From: Halomonas borealis
GTDB taxonomy: Bacteria > Pseudomonadota > Gammaproteobacteria > Pseudomonadales > Halomonadaceae
Direction: 5' to 3'
Length of the DNA: 64,000 bases
Assembly (NCBI RefSeq): GCF_004798905.1
Contig: NZ_SDMO01000011.1
Coordinates: forward strand, 1 to 64,000
Shown here: positions 26,304 to 39,322 of the stretch, piece after piece
Layout: each line of letters begins with the position of its first letter
Numbering within the stretch: the first letter of the stretch is position 1
Notes under the pieces: model-generated
Told to the model about the DNA's origin: nothing
Seen by the model: the letters and a program-made list of their open reading frames with translations, nothing else
Databases searched by the model: none
Program-made: the position numbers and the translations under genes

Positions 26304-26609
26304 ATGGCAAAGAAAAGCATGGTAGAGCGTGAGGCAAAGCGCGCCGAACTGGTGGCGAAGTATGCCGCCAAGCGTGCCGAGCTCAAGGCGATCATCCAGG
26401 ACGTGAACGCTTCTGACGAAGAGCGCTTCGATGCGCAGCTCAAGCTGCAGCAGCTGCCGCGTGACTCCAGCCCGGTGCGTCAGCGCAACCGCTGCCGCGT
26501 CACCGGCCGTCCGCACGGCTACTACAACAAGTTCGGCCTCGGCCGCAACAAGCTGCGTGAAGCCGCCATGCGTGGCGATGTGCCCGGACTCAAGAAGTCC
26601 AGCTGGTAA
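26304..26609 (+). CDS. rpsN: 30S ribosomal protein S14 (zinc-free form)
   Basis: S14 (101 residues) is a late 30S head protein. It is the long form and has no CxxC zinc pair ([19 protein letters not shown] has a single cysteine), like E. coli S14, so it should not depend on zinc. It fits the standard spc order. Confidence 0.97.
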   Translation: MAKKSMVEREAKRAELVAKYAAKRAELKAIIQDVNASDEERFDAQLKLQQLPRDSSPVRQRNRCRVTGRPHGYYNKFGLGRNKLREAAMRGDVPGLKKSSW

Positions 26610-26641
26610 CGCCACGTAGAATCATCAGGAGCGCAACGTAA

Positions 26642-27034
26642 ATGAGCATGCAAGACACTCTGGCGGATATGTTTACCCGTATCCGCAATGCGCAGATGGC
26701 CACCAAGGAGACGGTTTCCATGCCGTCCTCCAAGCTCAAGGTTGAGGTGGCCCGCGTGCTGAAGGAAGAGGGGTATGTCACGGACTATGTCGTCAGCGGA
26801 GAGGCCAAGCCGTCGCTGAACGTGACCCTCAAGTACTTCGAAGGCAAGCCGGTCATCGAACATCTGCAACGGGCGTCCAAGCCGTCTCTGCGCAACTACG
26901 AGGGCAAGGACACCCTGCCCAAGGTTGCCGAAGGCCTGGGTATCGCGATCGTCACCACCTCCAAGGGGGTGATGACCGACCGCGCGGCCCGTCAGGCCGG
27001 TGTCGGTGGCGAAGTCATCTGCACCGTATTCTAG
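26642..27034 (+). CDS. rpsH: 30S ribosomal protein S8
   Basis: S8 (130 residues) is a primary 16S rRNA-binding protein, and in related bacteria represses the spc operon by binding an rRNA-like site in the rplE mRNA. It starts [18 protein letters not shown], aligned with the E. coli start, and ends GGEVICTVF. Confidence 0.97.
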   Translation: MSMQDTLADMFTRIRNAQMATKETVSMPSSKLKVEVARVLKEEGYVTDYVVSGEAKPSLNVTLKYFEGKPVIEHLQRASKPSLRNYEGKDTLPKVAEGLGIAIVTTSKGVMTDRAARQAGVGGEVICTVF

Positions 27035-27043
27035 GAGTTTGGA

Positions 27044-27574
27044 ATGTCACGCGTAGCCAAATATCCGGTTAAAGTGCCCGCCGGCGTCGAGGTCAATCTC
27101 GATGGCGATCAGCTGTCCGTCAAGGGCAGCCAGGGCGCGCTGTCCATGACCGTGAACCCCGACGTGGTGGTCGCTCAGGAAGAAGGTCAGCTGACCTTCC
27201 AGCCGAGCGCATCCGCCAAGAGCTGGGCGATGGTCGGCACCACCCGTGCCCTGGTTCAGAACCTGGTCACGGGTGTTTCCGAGGGCTTTACCAAGTCGCT
27301 CGAAATCAATGGCGTCGGTTATCGTGCCCAGGCCAAGGGCCAGACGCTTAACCTGACACTGGGCTTCTCCCACCCGGTCGACTACGAACTGCCTGAGGGT
27401 GTGACGGCGGAAACGCCGAAGAACACCATCATCGTGCTGAAGAGCGCGGACAAGCAGAAGCTCGGCCAGGTCGCAGCGGAAATTCGCGCCTTCCGTCCGC
27501 CCGAACCCTACAAGGGTAAGGGAATCCGGTACGGCGACGAACAAGTCCGCCGCAAAGAAGCCAAGAAGAAGTAA
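27044..27574 (+). CDS. rplF: 50S ribosomal protein L6
   Basis: L6 (176 residues) lies near the stalk base and contacts elongation factors. Two similar domains are visible, with the C-terminal signature [14 protein letters not shown]. Start and length agree with the family. rplR follows nine bases later. Confidence 0.97.
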   Translation: MSRVAKYPVKVPAGVEVNLDGDQLSVKGSQGALSMTVNPDVVVAQEEGQLTFQPSASAKSWAMVGTTRALVQNLVTGVSEGFTKSLEINGVGYRAQAKGQTLNLTLGFSHPVDYELPEGVTAETPKNTIIVLKSADKQKLGQVAAEIRAFRPPEPYKGKGIRYGDEQVRRKEAKKK

Positions 27575-27583
27575 GGCAGGGTT

Positions 27584-27934
27584 ATGAACGCGAAGAAAGA
27601 ATCTCGTCTCCGTCGTGCCCGCCGCGCTCGCGCCAAGATCCGCGAGCTGGGCGTGTATCGCCTGTGCGTCAACCGTACCCCACGCCACATCTATGCGCAG
27701 ATCATCTCGCCGGATGGTGGTAAGGTCCTCGCCAGCGCTTCCACGCTGGACAAGGCCCTGCGCGAGGGTGCGACCGGCAATGTCGATGCGGCCACCAAGG
27801 TGGGCGCGCTGATTGCCGAACGGGCCAAGCAGGCAGGCATCTCTCAGGTAGCCTTCGATCGTGCCGGTTTCAAGTACCACGGTCGTGTCAAGGCCCTGGC
27901 CGACGCCGCTCGTGAAGGCGGCCTGGAATTCTAA
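27584..27934 (+). CDS. rplR: 50S ribosomal protein L18
   Basis: L18 (116 residues) binds 5S rRNA together with L5. The arginine-rich N-terminus ([16 protein letters not shown]) and the C-terminal [20 protein letters not shown] are typical. It lies 11 bases before rpsE. Confidence 0.97.
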   Translation: MNAKKESRLRRARRARAKIRELGVYRLCVNRTPRHIYAQIISPDGGKVLASASTLDKALREGATGNVDAATKVGALIAERAKQAGISQVAFDRAGFKYHGRVKALADAAREGGLEF

Positions 27935-27945
27935 AGGGTTTTACG

Positions 27946-28446
27946 ATGGCGAAGAACGAACAGCAAAGCGGCGATCTGCAGGAAAAACTCGTGCAGGTCA
28001 ACCGTGTCGCCAAGGTGGTCAAGGGTGGCCGAATCTTCGGCTTCACCGCCCTGACCGTCGTCGGTGACGGTAACGGTCGTGTGGGCTTCGGTCGTGGCAA
28101 GGCGCGTGAAGTGCCGGTCGCGATCCAGAAGGCCATGGACCAGGCGCGCCGCAACATGGTCAAGGTCAACCTGAAGGGTGGCACTCTGCAGTACCCGGTC
28201 AAGGCCCGTCACGGCGCCTCCAAGGTGTACATGCAGCCGGCATCCGAAGGTACCGGTATCATCGCCGGCGGCGCCATGCGCTCCGTGCTCGAGCTGGCCG
28301 GCGTCCATGACGTCCTGGCCAAGTGCTATGGCTCCACCAATCCGGTGAACGTGGTGCGTGCGACCGTCAACGGTCTGACCGCTCAGCGCTCTCCGGAAGA
28401 CGTGGCCGCCAAGCGCGGTCTGTCTGTCGAAGCGATCACGGGGTGA
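27946..28446 (+). CDS. rpsE: 30S ribosomal protein S5
   Basis: S5 (166 residues) contributes to decoding accuracy and mRNA entry; mutations give spectinomycin resistance. The loop [20 protein letters not shown], which includes the spectinomycin-contact region, looks wild type. It lies five bases before rpmD. Confidence 0.97.
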   Translation: MAKNEQQSGDLQEKLVQVNRVAKVVKGGRIFGFTALTVVGDGNGRVGFGRGKAREVPVAIQKAMDQARRNMVKVNLKGGTLQYPVKARHGASKVYMQPASEGTGIIAGGAMRSVLELAGVHDVLAKCYGSTNPVNVVRATVNGLTAQRSPEDVAAKRGLSVEAITG

Positions 28447-28451
28447 GTACC

Positions 28452-28634
28452 ATGGCAGCGACGATCAAGGTTACCCAGATCCGCAGCACCATCGGCGTGT
28501 TGGCCAAGCACAAGGCCACCATGAAAGGCCTCGGCCTGCGTCGTATTGGTCACACGGTCGAACTGGAAGACACCCCTGCCGTTCGCGGCATGATCCACAA
28601 GGTGACCTACCTTGTGCGTGTTGAGGGAGAGTAA
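28452..28634 (+). CDS. rpmD: 50S ribosomal protein L30
   Basis: L30 (60 residues) is a small late-assembly protein. ATG 28452 gives [15 protein letters not shown]; a longer frame runs back into rpsE and is rejected. The family pattern of a central [15 protein letters not shown] is present. Three bases separate it from rplO. Confidence 0.95.
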   Translation: MAATIKVTQIRSTIGVLAKHKATMKGLGLRRIGHTVELEDTPAVRGMIHKVTYLVRVEGE

Positions 28635-28637
28635 TCC

Positions 28638-29072
28638 ATGAAACTCAATAGCTTGAGCCCGGCACCGGGCTCCAAGCACGCTGAAAAGCGTGTCGGTCGT
28701 GGCATCGGCTCCGGTCTGGGCAAGACCGGTGGCCGAGGCCACAAGGGCCTCAAATCGCGCAGCGGCGGCAGCGTGAAGCCCGGCTTCGAAGGCGGTCAGA
28801 TGCCGCTGCAGCGTCGTCTGCCGAAGTTCGGCTTCACCTCTGCCAAGGCGATGGTCTCCGAGGAAGTCCGCCTGGCCGAACTGGGTCGGGTCGAGGGTGG
28901 CGAAGTCACTCTGGAGTCCCTCAAGCAGGCCAACGTGCTGAAGGATGCCACCCAGTATGCCAAGGTGATCCTTTCTGGCGATCTGAACAAGGCGGTTACC
29001 GTTCGCGGCATCAAGGTCACCAAGGGTGCCCGTGCTGCGATCGAAGCCGCCGGCGGTAAGGTAGAGGACTAA
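28638..29072 (+). CDS. rplO: 50S ribosomal protein L15
   Basis: L15 (144 residues) is an extended late-assembly protein. The glycine-rich N-terminal part ([18 protein letters not shown]) and the LPKFGF motif are characteristic. Its stop directly abuts the secY start with no gap. Confidence 0.97.
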   Translation: MKLNSLSPAPGSKHAEKRVGRGIGSGLGKTGGRGHKGLKSRSGGSVKPGFEGGQMPLQRRLPKFGFTSAKAMVSEEVRLAELGRVEGGEVTLESLKQANVLKDATQYAKVILSGDLNKAVTVRGIKVTKGARAAIEAAGGKVED

Positions 29073-30404
29073 ATGGCCAAGTCAGGAAATATGCCGGCGA
29101 TGGGCAGCGGTCTGAGTGAACTCTGGGCGCGTCTGCGCTTCGTGCTCCTCGCCATCGTGGTCTACCGTATCGGTGCCCACATCCCCGTTCCCGGTATCAA
29201 TCCTGACCAGCTTGCTGCCTTGTTCAGGGAGCAGCAGGGCACCATCCTGGGCATGTTCAACATGTTCTCGGGCGGTGCCCTGGAGCGCATGAGTATCCTC
29301 GCACTCGGCATCATGCCGTACATCTCCGCGTCGATCATCATGCAGCTGCTGACCGCCGTCTCGCCTCAGCTGGAGCAGCTGAAGAAGGAGGGCGAGGCCG
29401 GTCGTCGCAAGATCAGCCAGTACACCCGCTACGGCACCGTACTGCTGGCTCTCGTCCAGGCCATCGGCATGTCGGTGGGCCTGGCGAGCCAGGGTATCGC
29501 TTACACGGCCGACTTCAGCTTCTACTTCACCGCCGTCGTGACCTTCGTGTCCGGTGCGGTGTTCATGATGTGGCTGGGCGAGCAGATCACCGAGAAGGGT
29601 ATCGGCAACGGCATTTCGCTGCTGATCTTCTCGGGGATCGTGGCCGGTCTGCCGGGAGCCGTGGGTCAGGCCTTCGAGCTGGCCCGTAACGAAGGCGCCT
29701 GGAACGTACTGCCGCTTCTGGCCTTGTCCATCCTGGGCATCGCCACCGTGGCCTTCGTGGTGTTCATCGAACGTGGTCAACGCCGCTTGACGGTGAACTA
29801 TCCGCGTCGTCAGGTCGGCAACAAGATGTACGCCGGCCAGAGCAGCTACCTGCCGCTCAAGGTCAACATGGCAGGTGTGATTCCGGCGATCTTCGCCTCG
29901 AGCATCCTGTTGTTCCCGGCGTCGCTGGGGCAGTGGGTCGGCGCCGGGGACGGCATGGAATGGCTGCAGCGTGCTTCTCAGGCTCTGGGGCCGGGACAGC
30001 CGTTGTACATCTTGCTTTTCGCGGCAGCGGTGGTATTCTTCTGCTTCTTTTACACAGCGCTGGTCTTCAACCCCAAGGACGTCGCCGACAACCTCAAGAA
30101 GTCGGGGGCATTCCTTCCGGGCATCCGTCCTGGCGAGCAGACCGCTCGCTATGTCGACAAGGTCATGACTCGCCTGACCCTGTTCGGTGCCCTCTACATC
30201 ACTGCCGTTTCCCTGATGCCCCAGTTCCTGATCGTGGCGTGGAACGTACCGTTCTTCTTTGGCGGTACCTCGCTGCTGATCGTCGTGGTGGTCATCATGG
30301 ACTTCATGGCTCAGGTGCAATCGCATCTCATGTCGCATCAGTACGATTCGGTGATGAAGAAGTCCAACCTGAAAGGCTACGGCAGCGGCGGTGTCATGCG
30401 CTGA
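29073..30404 (+). CDS. secY: Preprotein translocase subunit SecY
   Basis: SecY (443 residues) forms the protein-conducting channel of the inner membrane with SecE and SecG. Ten transmembrane segments can be traced; the start region [16 protein letters not shown] and the plug/pore segment that follows are conserved, as is the cytoplasmic loop [19 protein letters not shown]. It starts immediately after rplO and is followed by rpmJ. Confidence 0.98.
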   Translation: MAKSGNMPAMGSGLSELWARLRFVLLAIVVYRIGAHIPVPGINPDQLAALFREQQGTILGMFNMFSGGALERMSILALGIMPYISASIIMQLLTAVSPQLEQLKKEGEAGRRKISQYTRYGTVLLALVQAIGMSVGLASQGIAYTADFSFYFTAVVTFVSGAVFMMWLGEQITEKGIGNGISLLIFSGIVAGLPGAVGQAFELARNEGAWNVLPLLALSILGIATVAFVVFIERGQRRLTVNYPRRQVGNKMYAGQSSYLPLKVNMAGVIPAIFASSILLFPASLGQWVGAGDGMEWLQRASQALGPGQPLYILLFAAAVVFFCFFYTALVFNPKDVADNLKKSGAFLPGIRPGEQTARYVDKVMTRLTLFGALYITAVSLMPQFLIVAWNVPFFFGGTSLLIVVVVIMDFMAQVQSHLMSHQYDSVMKKSNLKGYGSGGVMR

Positions 30405-30479
30405 GAGCGCCGCTAGTGAATTGGCGCGCCGCGAGCTGAACGCTGGCTCGCGCCGCGAGCCAGCAATGGAGATGGAACG

Positions 30480-30593
30480 ATGAAAGTTCGAGCTTCCGTG
30501 AAAAAAATGTGCCGCAACTGCAAGATCATTCGTCGCAATGGCGCCGTACGCGTCATCTGCAGCGAGCCGCGGCACAAGCAGCGCCAGGGCTAA
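30480..30593 (+). CDS. rpmJ: 50S ribosomal protein L36 (zinc-binding form)
   Basis: This 37-residue protein is the small zinc protein L36. The zinc ligands are C11, C14, C27 and H32 (spacing CxxC, then C, then H), so it is the zinc-containing C+ type. The ATG at 30480 follows GGAGATGG. It lies between secY and rpsM, as in E. coli, and is short enough to be missed by ORF callers. Confidence 0.93.
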   Translation: MKVRASVKKMCRNCKIIRRNGAVRVICSEPRHKQRQG

Positions 30594-30717
30594 GCCCTGA
30601 CGCCGCACTAAACCGGGCGCCGGCATCCCCCTTGCCCTTCGCAGGGTGAAGGGGTATGCTGTTGCGCCTTTTGTAGATGATTAATCGAGCAAGCCGCTCA
30701 AATTTCGGAGTAAGCTG

Positions 30718-31074
30718 ATGGCCCGTATTGCAGGCGTCAATATCCCGGACAACAAGCATGCGGCGATCTCGCTGACCTATATCTTCGGGGTTGGCCGCAC
30801 ACGCGCTCAGGAAATCTGTGTCGCGGCCGGCATCGCACCGACCACCAAGATCCAGGCGCTGTCTTCTGACGAAGTCGACACCCTGCGTTCCGAAGTCGGC
30901 AAGTACACCGTTGAAGGCGACCTTCGCCGTGATGTCACGCTTAACATCAAGCGTCTCATGGACCTGGGTTGCTATCGTGGTCTGCGTCATCGTCGTGGTC
31001 TCCCGCTGAATGGTCAGCGGACCAAGACCAATGCGCGTACTCGTAAGGGTCCGCGTAAGCCGATTCGCAAATAA
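30718..31074 (+). CDS. rpsM: 30S ribosomal protein S13
   Basis: S13 (118 residues) lies in the 30S head, touches the P-site tRNA and forms bridges with the 50S subunit. It starts [19 protein letters not shown] and has the helix-hairpin-helix and basic C-terminal [16 protein letters not shown]. It heads the alpha operon. The 124-base gap before it holds a hairpin (30627-30654, arms CCCCCTT/AAGGGG with an inner CCCT/AGGG) that could be part of the S4-controlled leader. Confidence 0.97.
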   Translation: MARIAGVNIPDNKHAAISLTYIFGVGRTRAQEICVAAGIAPTTKIQALSSDEVDTLRSEVGKYTVEGDLRRDVTLNIKRLMDLGCYRGLRHRRGLPLNGQRTKTNARTRKGPRKPIRK

Positions 31075-31112
31075 CACGCACGTTCTGCGTAACGACAGGA
31101 ATTGACATCAAC

Positions 31113-31499
31113 ATGGCTAACCCGCGTAGCAACCGTAAAAAGGTTAAAAAGCAGGTAGTGGATGCCGTCGCGCATATCCACGCCTCTTTTAACAACACGA
31201 TCATTACGATCACAGACCGCCAGGGCAACGCCCTCTCCTGGGCGACTGCCGGTGGTTCGGGTTTTCGTGGTTCTCGCAAGAGCACCCCGTTCGCTGCTCA
31301 AGTGGCAAGCGAACGTGCAGCGACCGCTGCAGCCGAGTATGGTGTGAAAAACGTCGACGTGCTGGTCAAGGGCCCCGGTCCGGGCCGTGAATCCGCCGTG
31401 CGTGCACTGAATGCCGCCGGCTTCCGCGTGCAAGGTATCACCGACGCGACGCCCATTCCGCACAATGGCTGCCGTCCGCCGAAGAAACGCCGCGTTTAA
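31113..31499 (+). CDS. rpsK: 30S ribosomal protein S11
   Basis: S11 (128 residues) forms part of the mRNA exit/Shine-Dalgarno cleft with S7 and S18. The segments [19 protein letters not shown] and the C-terminal [13 protein letters not shown] are diagnostic. It lies 12 bases before rpsD. Confidence 0.97.
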   Translation: MANPRSNRKKVKKQVVDAVAHIHASFNNTIITITDRQGNALSWATAGGSGFRGSRKSTPFAAQVASERAATAAAEYGVKNVDVLVKGPGPGRESAVRALNAAGFRVQGITDATPIPHNGCRPPKKRRV

Positions 31500-31511
31500 G
31501 GAGACAGATTC

Positions 31512-32132
31512 ATGGCTCGTTATATTGGACCGAAGTGCAAACTGTCTCGTCGTGAAGGCACCGACCTCTTCCTCAAGAGCGGTGTCACTCCCTTCGAGAA
31601 GAAGTGCAAATCCGAGCAGATCCCGGGTGTGCACGGCCAGCGTCGTCAGCGGATTTCCGACTACGGCTTGCAGCTTCGCGAGAAGCAGAAAGTACGCCGC
31701 ATGTACGGCGTGCTCGAGAAGCAGTTCCGCAACTACTACAAGGAAGCGGCCCGCCTGAAGGGCGCGACCGGCGAGTTGTTGCTGCAGCTTCTCGAATCCC
31801 GACTGGACAACGTCGTCTATCGCATGGGCTACGGCGCCACGCGTTCCGAGGCCCGCCAGCTGGTGAGCCACAAGGCGATCAGCGTCAACGGCCGGACCGT
31901 CAACGTGGCTTCCTACCAGGTCAAGCCCGGTGACGTGGTCTCTATCCGTGAAAAGGCCAAGAACCAGGCGCGTATCCAGAACGCCCTGGGCATCGCCGCC
32001 AACCGCGGCGATGTGGCCTGGGTCGAGGTCGATGCCAAGAAGATGGAAGGCACTTTCAAGGCTCTGCCTGAACGCGGTGACCTGTCTGCCGACATCAATG
32101 AGCAACTGATCGTCGAGCTGTACTCGAAGTAA
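31512..32132 (+). CDS. rpsD: 30S ribosomal protein S4
   Basis: S4 (206 residues) starts 30S body assembly, helps unwind mRNA at the entry site and represses alpha operon translation. The S4 RNA-binding domain around residues 95-155 includes [20 protein letters not shown]. The N-terminal segment lacks a zinc CxxC pair, as in E. coli. rpoA follows after 84 bases. Confidence 0.98.
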   Translation: MARYIGPKCKLSRREGTDLFLKSGVTPFEKKCKSEQIPGVHGQRRQRISDYGLQLREKQKVRRMYGVLEKQFRNYYKEAARLKGATGELLLQLLESRLDNVVYRMGYGATRSEARQLVSHKAISVNGRTVNVASYQVKPGDVVSIREKAKNQARIQNALGIAANRGDVAWVEVDAKKMEGTFKALPERGDLSADINEQLIVELYSK

Positions 32133-32216
32133 GCGGCGATCGCCGTGCCGCCCGCCCTCCGGGGTGGGTGGCCTTCAGTACCGAGTATCCGTTTGGCAGC
32201 CTGAAAGGTATTCATC

Positions 32217-33215
32217 ATGCAGCGTTCAGTGACAGAGTTTCTCCGTCCTCGCGACATCAAGGTCGAAGAGATCAACGCGCACCACGCGAAGATCGTGCTC
32301 GAGCCCTTCGAGCGTGGTTTCGGCCACACTCTGGGCAATGCTCTGCGTCGCATCCTGCTCTCGTCCATGCCCGGCTGTGCCGTGGTAGAGACCGAGATCG
32401 AGGGTGTCGATCACGAGTACAGCGCGATCGAGGGTGTCCAGGAAGATGTCATCGAAATCCTCCTGAACCTCAAGGACGTGGCGATCAAGATGCACAGCCG
32501 CGACGAGGCAGTGCTCTCGCTGAACAAGCAGGGCCCGGCCATCGTGACCGCGGGTGATATCGCCCTCGACCACGACGTCGAGATCGTCAATCCCGAGCAC
32601 GTCATCGCGCACGTCAACGAGGGCGCCGAGCTGAAGATGCAGCTCAAGGTGGCCCGCGGCCGCGGCTATGAGCCGGCGGACGTTCGTGGCGAAGCCGACG
32701 ACGAGTCTCGTGCCATCGGCCGCCTGCAGCTGGATGCGACCTTCAGCCCCGTGCGTCGAGTTTCCTACAATGTCGAGGCCGCGCGTGTCGAACAGCGCAC
32801 CGACCTCGACAAGCTGATTCTCAATCTGGAAACCGACGGCACCCTGGATCCGGAAGAGGCGATCCGTCGCAGCGCGACCATCCTGCAAGAGCAGCTGGCC
32901 GCGTTCGTTGACCTGGAAGCCGACAAGGAACAGGAAGTGGAAGAGGAAGAGGATCATATCGATCCGATCCTGCTGCGCCCCGTAGACGATCTCGAGTTGA
33001 CTGTCCGCAGCGCCAACTGCCTGAAGGCCGAGAACATCTACTACATCGGGGACCTGATCCAGCGCACCGAGGTGGAGCTGCTGAAGACCCCGAATCTCGG
33101 CAAGAAGTCCCTGAACGAGATCAAGGACGTGTTGGCCGCCCGTGGCCTGTCCCTGGGTATGCGGCTGGAAAATTGGCCGCCCGCTAGCCTGAAGGACGAC
33201 AAGGCCTCCGCGTGA
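32217..33215 (+). CDS. rpoA: DNA-directed RNA polymerase subunit alpha
   Basis: RpoA (332 residues) dimerises to seed core polymerase assembly. The N-terminal domain contains [18 protein letters not shown] (around residues 33-50). The C-terminal domain, which binds UP elements and activators, contains [18 protein letters not shown]. An acidic linker ([10 protein letters not shown]) joins the two. It is followed by rplQ. Confidence 0.98.
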   Translation: MQRSVTEFLRPRDIKVEEINAHHAKIVLEPFERGFGHTLGNALRRILLSSMPGCAVVETEIEGVDHEYSAIEGVQEDVIEILLNLKDVAIKMHSRDEAVLSLNKQGPAIVTAGDIALDHDVEIVNPEHVIAHVNEGAELKMQLKVARGRGYEPADVRGEADDESRAIGRLQLDATFSPVRRVSYNVEAARVEQRTDLDKLILNLETDGTLDPEEAIRRSATILQEQLAAFVDLEADKEQEVEEEEDHIDPILLRPVDDLELTVRSANCLKAENIYYIGDLIQRTEVELLKTPNLGKKSLNEIKDVLAARGLSLGMRLENWPPASLKDDKASA

Positions 33216-33254
33216 GCGTCGACTCGAGTCCCAGTTTGGTAAGGAATCACAACC

Positions 33255-33638
33255 ATGCGTCATCGTAAGAGTGGTCGTCATCTGAATCGCACCAGCTCGC
33301 ACCGTCAGGCCATGTTCAAGAACATGAGCGTGTCGCTGGTCGAGCACGAGGTGATCAAGACAACCCTGCCCAAGGCCAAAGAGCTGCGCCGCCACATCGA
33401 GCCGCTCATCACTCTGGCCAAGCAGGACAGCGTCGCCAATCGTCGTCTGGCCTTCAGCCGTACCCGCTCGAAGGAAGCGGTCGGCAAGCTCTTCAATGAG
33501 CTGGGTCCGCGTTACGCCAATCGCCCGGGCGGTTACGTCCGTGTGCTGAAGTGCGGTTTCCGCACCGGCGACAACGCCCCCATGGCCTACGTCGAACTGG
33601 TCGACCGTCCGGTCGTCGAGGAAGCCGCCGAGGATTGA
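33255..33638 (+). CDS. rplQ: 50S ribosomal protein L17
   Basis: L17 (127 residues) lies near the tunnel exit on the large subunit. It opens [20 protein letters not shown] and ends the alpha operon, 40 bases after rpoA, with a strong terminator 30 bases after the stop. Confidence 0.97.
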   Translation: MRHRKSGRHLNRTSSHRQAMFKNMSVSLVEHEVIKTTLPKAKELRRHIEPLITLAKQDSVANRRLAFSRTRSKEAVGKLFNELGPRYANRPGGYVRVLKCGFRTGDNAPMAYVELVDRPVVEEAAED

Positions 33639-33667
33639 TCCTCGCGTAGCTTCGCCGTTCCGGCACC

Positions 33668-33701
33668 AAACCGGCTCCCCACGGGGAGCCGGTTTTTTTT
33701 C
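33668..33701 (+). terminator. Terminator of the alpha operon
   Basis: A 13-bp perfect stem (33668-33680 with 33683-33695) is followed by eight T residues. This is the strongest terminator in the window and closes the ribosomal protein gene block. Confidence 0.93.
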
Positions 33702-33719
33702 TTCCAGCGACGAGCTATA

Positions 33720-33753
33720 AGCCAACCCCGGGACCCTGGTCCCGGGGTTGGCT
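33720..33753 (-). terminator. Perfect hairpin between rplQ and uvrA
   Basis: A 16-bp perfect stem (33720-33735 with 33738-33753) has a two-base gap as loop. It lies 55 bases past the uvrA stop and may terminate uvrA, although the T tract is weak on both strands. Confidence 0.6.
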
Positions 33754-33807
33754 TTGGTTCGGGCTGGTCGCCTGCTGCTCACGGATGGCGTGGCAGCCGG
33801 CGTCTGC

Positions 33808-36678
<2,871 letters not shown>

Positions 36679-36708
36679 TCCCACCTCGCGGGCCACGGTA
36701 AAAGCTCG

Positions 36709-36738
36709 ATTATACGGGGCGGGCCGGGAGTGCGGCAA
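36709..36738 (-). promoter_or_regulatory. Promoter of uvrA
   Basis: On the minus strand TTGCCG (36738-36733) and a perfect TATAAT (36714-36709) are 18 bases apart, 31 bases before the uvrA start. I searched by eye for an SOS operator (CTGT-N8-ACAG) here and saw none. Confidence 0.7.
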
Positions 36739-36758
36739 AGTCGCTCGGGGTGGCGGCG

Positions 36759-36787
36759 TTTCGTGTGCCGGGGCGACGCGGTAGAAT
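36759..36787 (+). promoter_or_regulatory. Possible promoter of the yajR-like gene
   Basis: A good -10 box TAGAAT (36782-36787) has TTTCGT, a weak -35, 17 bases upstream. It is divergent from the uvrA promoter. Confidence 0.45.
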
Positions 36788-36843
36788 ATGCGCTCCATCA
36801 CCTCCGGGCCCCGCGCCCTCCCTCTGGAAGTACTGGAACCTCT

Positions 36844-38217
36844 ATGTCCAAGGCCAGCTTGCTGTTAGCCGCCGAGCGGCGGGCCATCGTCGGCCTGGCC
36901 GGCCTCTATGCCACGCGCATGCTCGGCTTGTTCATGGTGTTGCCGGTCCTGGCGCTGAAGGCCGAGGAGCTGGTCGGCGCTACACCGCTGCTGATCGGCT
37001 TCGCGCTCGGTATCTACGGCCTCACCCAGGCGGTGTTACAGATTCCCTTCGGGCTGCTCTCCGATCGCATCGGGCGCAAGCCGGTGATCGCCGGCGGGCT
37101 GCTGTTGTTCTTGATCGGTAGTGTGGTGGCCGCCCAGGCCGACAGCATCGCCGGGGTCATCGCGGGGCGCTGCCTGCAGGGCAGCGGCGCGGTGGCCGCC
37201 GCCATCATGGCGCTGTTGGCGGACCAGACCCGCGAGCAGGTGCGTACCGCGGCCATGGCCACCATCGGGCTGTCGATCGGCGTCGCCTTCGCCGTGGCCA
37301 TGGTGCTGGGGCCGCTGGTGTCGGCGCACTTCGGGCTATCCGGCGTGTTCTGGTTCACCGCCGGGCTCGCCGTGCTGGGGCTCGCCGTGCTGTGGAAGCT
37401 GGTGCCTCGGTCGCCGCAGCGGCGTGGCCACCAGGACGTGGGGCTCGATCGGGGCCAGCTCAAGGGCCTCGTCGGGCGCCTCGATCTGTGGCGCCTCAAC
37501 GCCTCGATCTTCGGGCTGCACCTGGTGCTGATGGCGATCTTCGTCGCCGTGCCATTCCGGCTGGTCGACGCCGGCATCGCCGAGTCCCAGCATGGTCTGG
37601 TCTATCTGGGCGTGATGGGGTTGTCCTTCGTGGCCATGGTGCCGTTGGTCATCGTCGCCGAGAAGCGGCGCAAGATGAAGCTGATGTGCCTGGGGGCGAT
37701 CGCCGTCATCGTGGCCAGCCTGCTGGGACTGGGGCTCGAAGGGCACGGTTTGGTCGGGCTGCTGGGCGGCTTGTTCGCCTTCTTCACGGCCTTCAATCTG
37801 CTCGAGGCGACGCTGCCGTCGATGATCAGCAAGCTGGCCCCGGCCGGGGCCAAGGGCACCGCCATGGGGCTGTACTCCACCAGCCAGTTCCTGGGGGCCT
37901 TCCTCGGCGGCGTGCTGGGCGGCTTCCTGTCGCAGCATTTCGGCCTGACCGCGGTGTTCCTCGGCGTGGCCGTGGTGGCGCTGGTGTGGTTCGTCTTCAT
38001 GCTCGGCATGACCCCGCCGCGCCATCTCTCCAGCGAAGTGGTGGCATTGGCCGAGACACAGCAGGACGATGCCCTGGAGGCCTCGATGGCGCGCTTCGCC
38101 GAGGTGGCAGGCGTCGAGGATGTGCTGGTGGTGCCCGAGGAGCGTCTGGCCTACCTCAAGGTCGACCGCGAGCGGCTGGATACCGAGGCCCTGTCGCGGC
38201 TGACCGGGTCGCGCTGA
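36844..38217 (+). CDS. MFS transporter with C-terminal YAM domain (YajR-like)
   Basis: This 457-residue protein has 12 hydrophobic segments and the major facilitator loop motif [12 protein letters not shown] between helices 2 and 3. After the last helix comes a soluble ferredoxin-like tail (about 405-457) containing [20 protein letters not shown], which matches the YAM domain known from E. coli YajR. The substrate is not known; the proton-coupled drug/efflux group is the nearest. I chose ATG 36844 since the frame upstream is antisense to uvrA. ssb follows, the same neighbour as in Pseudomonas. Confidence 0.85.
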   Translation: MSKASLLLAAERRAIVGLAGLYATRMLGLFMVLPVLALKAEELVGATPLLIGFALGIYGLTQAVLQIPFGLLSDRIGRKPVIAGGLLLFLIGSVVAAQADSIAGVIAGRCLQGSGAVAAAIMALLADQTREQVRTAAMATIGLSIGVAFAVAMVLGPLVSAHFGLSGVFWFTAGLAVLGLAVLWKLVPRSPQRRGHQDVGLDRGQLKGLVGRLDLWRLNASIFGLHLVLMAIFVAVPFRLVDAGIAESQHGLVYLGVMGLSFVAMVPLVIVAEKRRKMKLMCLGAIAVIVASLLGLGLEGHGLVGLLGGLFAFFTAFNLLEATLPSMISKLAPAGAKGTAMGLYSTSQFLGAFLGGVLGGFLSQHFGLTAVFLGVAVVALVWFVFMLGMTPPRHLSSEVVALAETQQDDALEASMARFAEVAGVEDVLVVPEERLAYLKVDRERLDTEALSRLTGSR

Positions 38218-38283
38218 CCCGGCGCCTGCATATGCGTCTCGCCGCGGGTCGTCTTGTCGGCGGCGTGGAGGCGGGAACTCGCG

Positions 38284-38289
38284 TATAGT
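38284..38289 (+). promoter_or_regulatory. Possible -10 box for ssb
   Basis: TATAGT (38284-38289) lies 136 bases before ssb. No convincing -35 box is at the right distance, so this is tentative. The rest of the 207-base yajR-ssb gap holds no gene. Confidence 0.3.
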
Positions 38290-38424
38290 ATCGGGATCGC
38301 GCTTTTGTGCACCGGGAATGCCCGGTGCGTTCCATTACATGCATTCGAGCGTTCCGGGAGGCCGGGTCTCGTCGCCTGGGCCTCGCCCGGTGTTCCGCCT
38401 TCCGGCAGAATCAAGGAGTCAACC

Positions 38425-39072
38425 ATGGCCCGTGGCGTCAACAAGGTCATTCTCATCGGTAATCTCGGCCAAGATCCCGAGGTGCGTTTCACCCCGTCCG
38501 GCACCGCCGTGGCCAATCTCAATCTCGCCACCACCGATACCTGGATGGATCGCCAGAGCGGCCAGCGCCAGGAGCGCACCGAGTGGCACCGGGTGGTGAT
38601 GTTCAACAAGACCGCCGAGATCGCCCAGCAGTATCTTCGCAAGGGCAGCAAGGTCTACATCGAGGGCCGCCTGCAGACCCGCAAATGGCAGGACCAGAAC
38701 GGCCAGGACAAGTATTCCACCGAGATCGTCGCCAACGACATGCAGATGCTCGACTCGCGTGGCGGCGATATGGGTGGCGGCCAGCAGGGCGGTAACTATG
38801 GTCAGCCCCAGGGCCAGCCCCAAGGCCAGCCCCAGGGTCAGCCCCAGGGTGGTGGTTTCGGCGGCCCGCAACAGGGCGGCCAGTATGGGGGGCAGCCCCA
38901 GGGCGGCCAGCCTCAGCAGGGCGGCGGCTTCGGTGGCCAGCAGCAGGGCGGCGGTCAGCGCCCGGCCCCTCAGCCGGCACCCAACCAGGGTGGTGGCCAG
39001 CAACAGGGCAACAACTACGGTGCGCCGGACCCGGGAAGCTTCGACGATTTCGACGACGAGATCCCGTTCTAA
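38425..39072 (+). CDS. ssb: Single-stranded DNA-binding protein
   Basis: SSB coats single-stranded DNA and recruits replication and repair partners. The 215-residue protein has the OB fold in residues 1-110 ([19 protein letters not shown] at the start), a long glycine/glutamine/proline-rich linker (about 118-205), and the acidic tip DFDDEIPF that binds partner proteins. It is longer than the 178 residues of E. coli because of the linker. The linker DNA holds a 12-bp unit repeated four times (38803-38850). ATG 38425 follows AAGGAG; an upstream in-frame start is rejected. Confidence 0.97.
   Translation: MARGVNKVILIGNLGQDPEVRFTPSGTAVANLNLATTDTWMDRQSGQRQERTEWHRVVMFNKTAEIAQQYLRKGSKVYIEGRLQTRKWQDQNGQDKYSTEIVANDMQMLDSRGGDMGGGQQGGNYGQPQGQPQGQPQGQPQGGGFGGPQQGGQYGGQPQGGQPQQGGGFGGQQQGGGQRPAPQPAPNQGGGQQQGNNYGAPDPGSFDDFDDEIPF
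38803..38850 (+). repeat. 12-bp tandem repeat in the SSB linker
   Basis: Four units of about CAGCCCCAGGGC (encoding QPQG) follow one another with one or two base changes. Copy-number change would lengthen or shorten the linker without a frameshift. Confidence 0.85.
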
Positions 39073-39214
39073 CACCGCTCCCGCTCGACGCGTCGTGACG
39101 CAAGGCCCTGCCCTGGCAGGGCCTCGGCGTTGGGGCGTGGTGGCAGGCCGGGCGGCCTCGTCGTCGCTGCCATGATGGTCGAGGGTAATGGTATAGTGGC
39201 GCGCTTGCCGGCGT

Positions 39215-39243
39215 GAGGGGCGTCCTGTTTCAGGATGCCCCTC
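39215..39243 (+). other. Hairpin upstream of the RmlD-like gene
   Basis: GAGGGGCGTCCTG pairs with CAGGATGCCCCTC (one G-T pair) around a TTT loop. It lies 18 bases after a TATAGT (39192-39197) that could be a -10 box and 80 bases before the next gene, so it may be a leader structure. No T tract follows. Confidence 0.45.
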
Positions 39244-39322
39244 GCGTCATGGGTCCCAAGATTGTCGTCGTCTGGTCAGCCGTGATCGCCTCGATCCCGG
39301 CGCCCAGTCTCGAGGAGTCACC

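Noticed and set aside
36679..36843. LexA (SOS) box between uvrA and the transporter
   Set aside because: uvrA is SOS-controlled in E. coli, but no CTGT-N8-ACAG pattern is present near the start.
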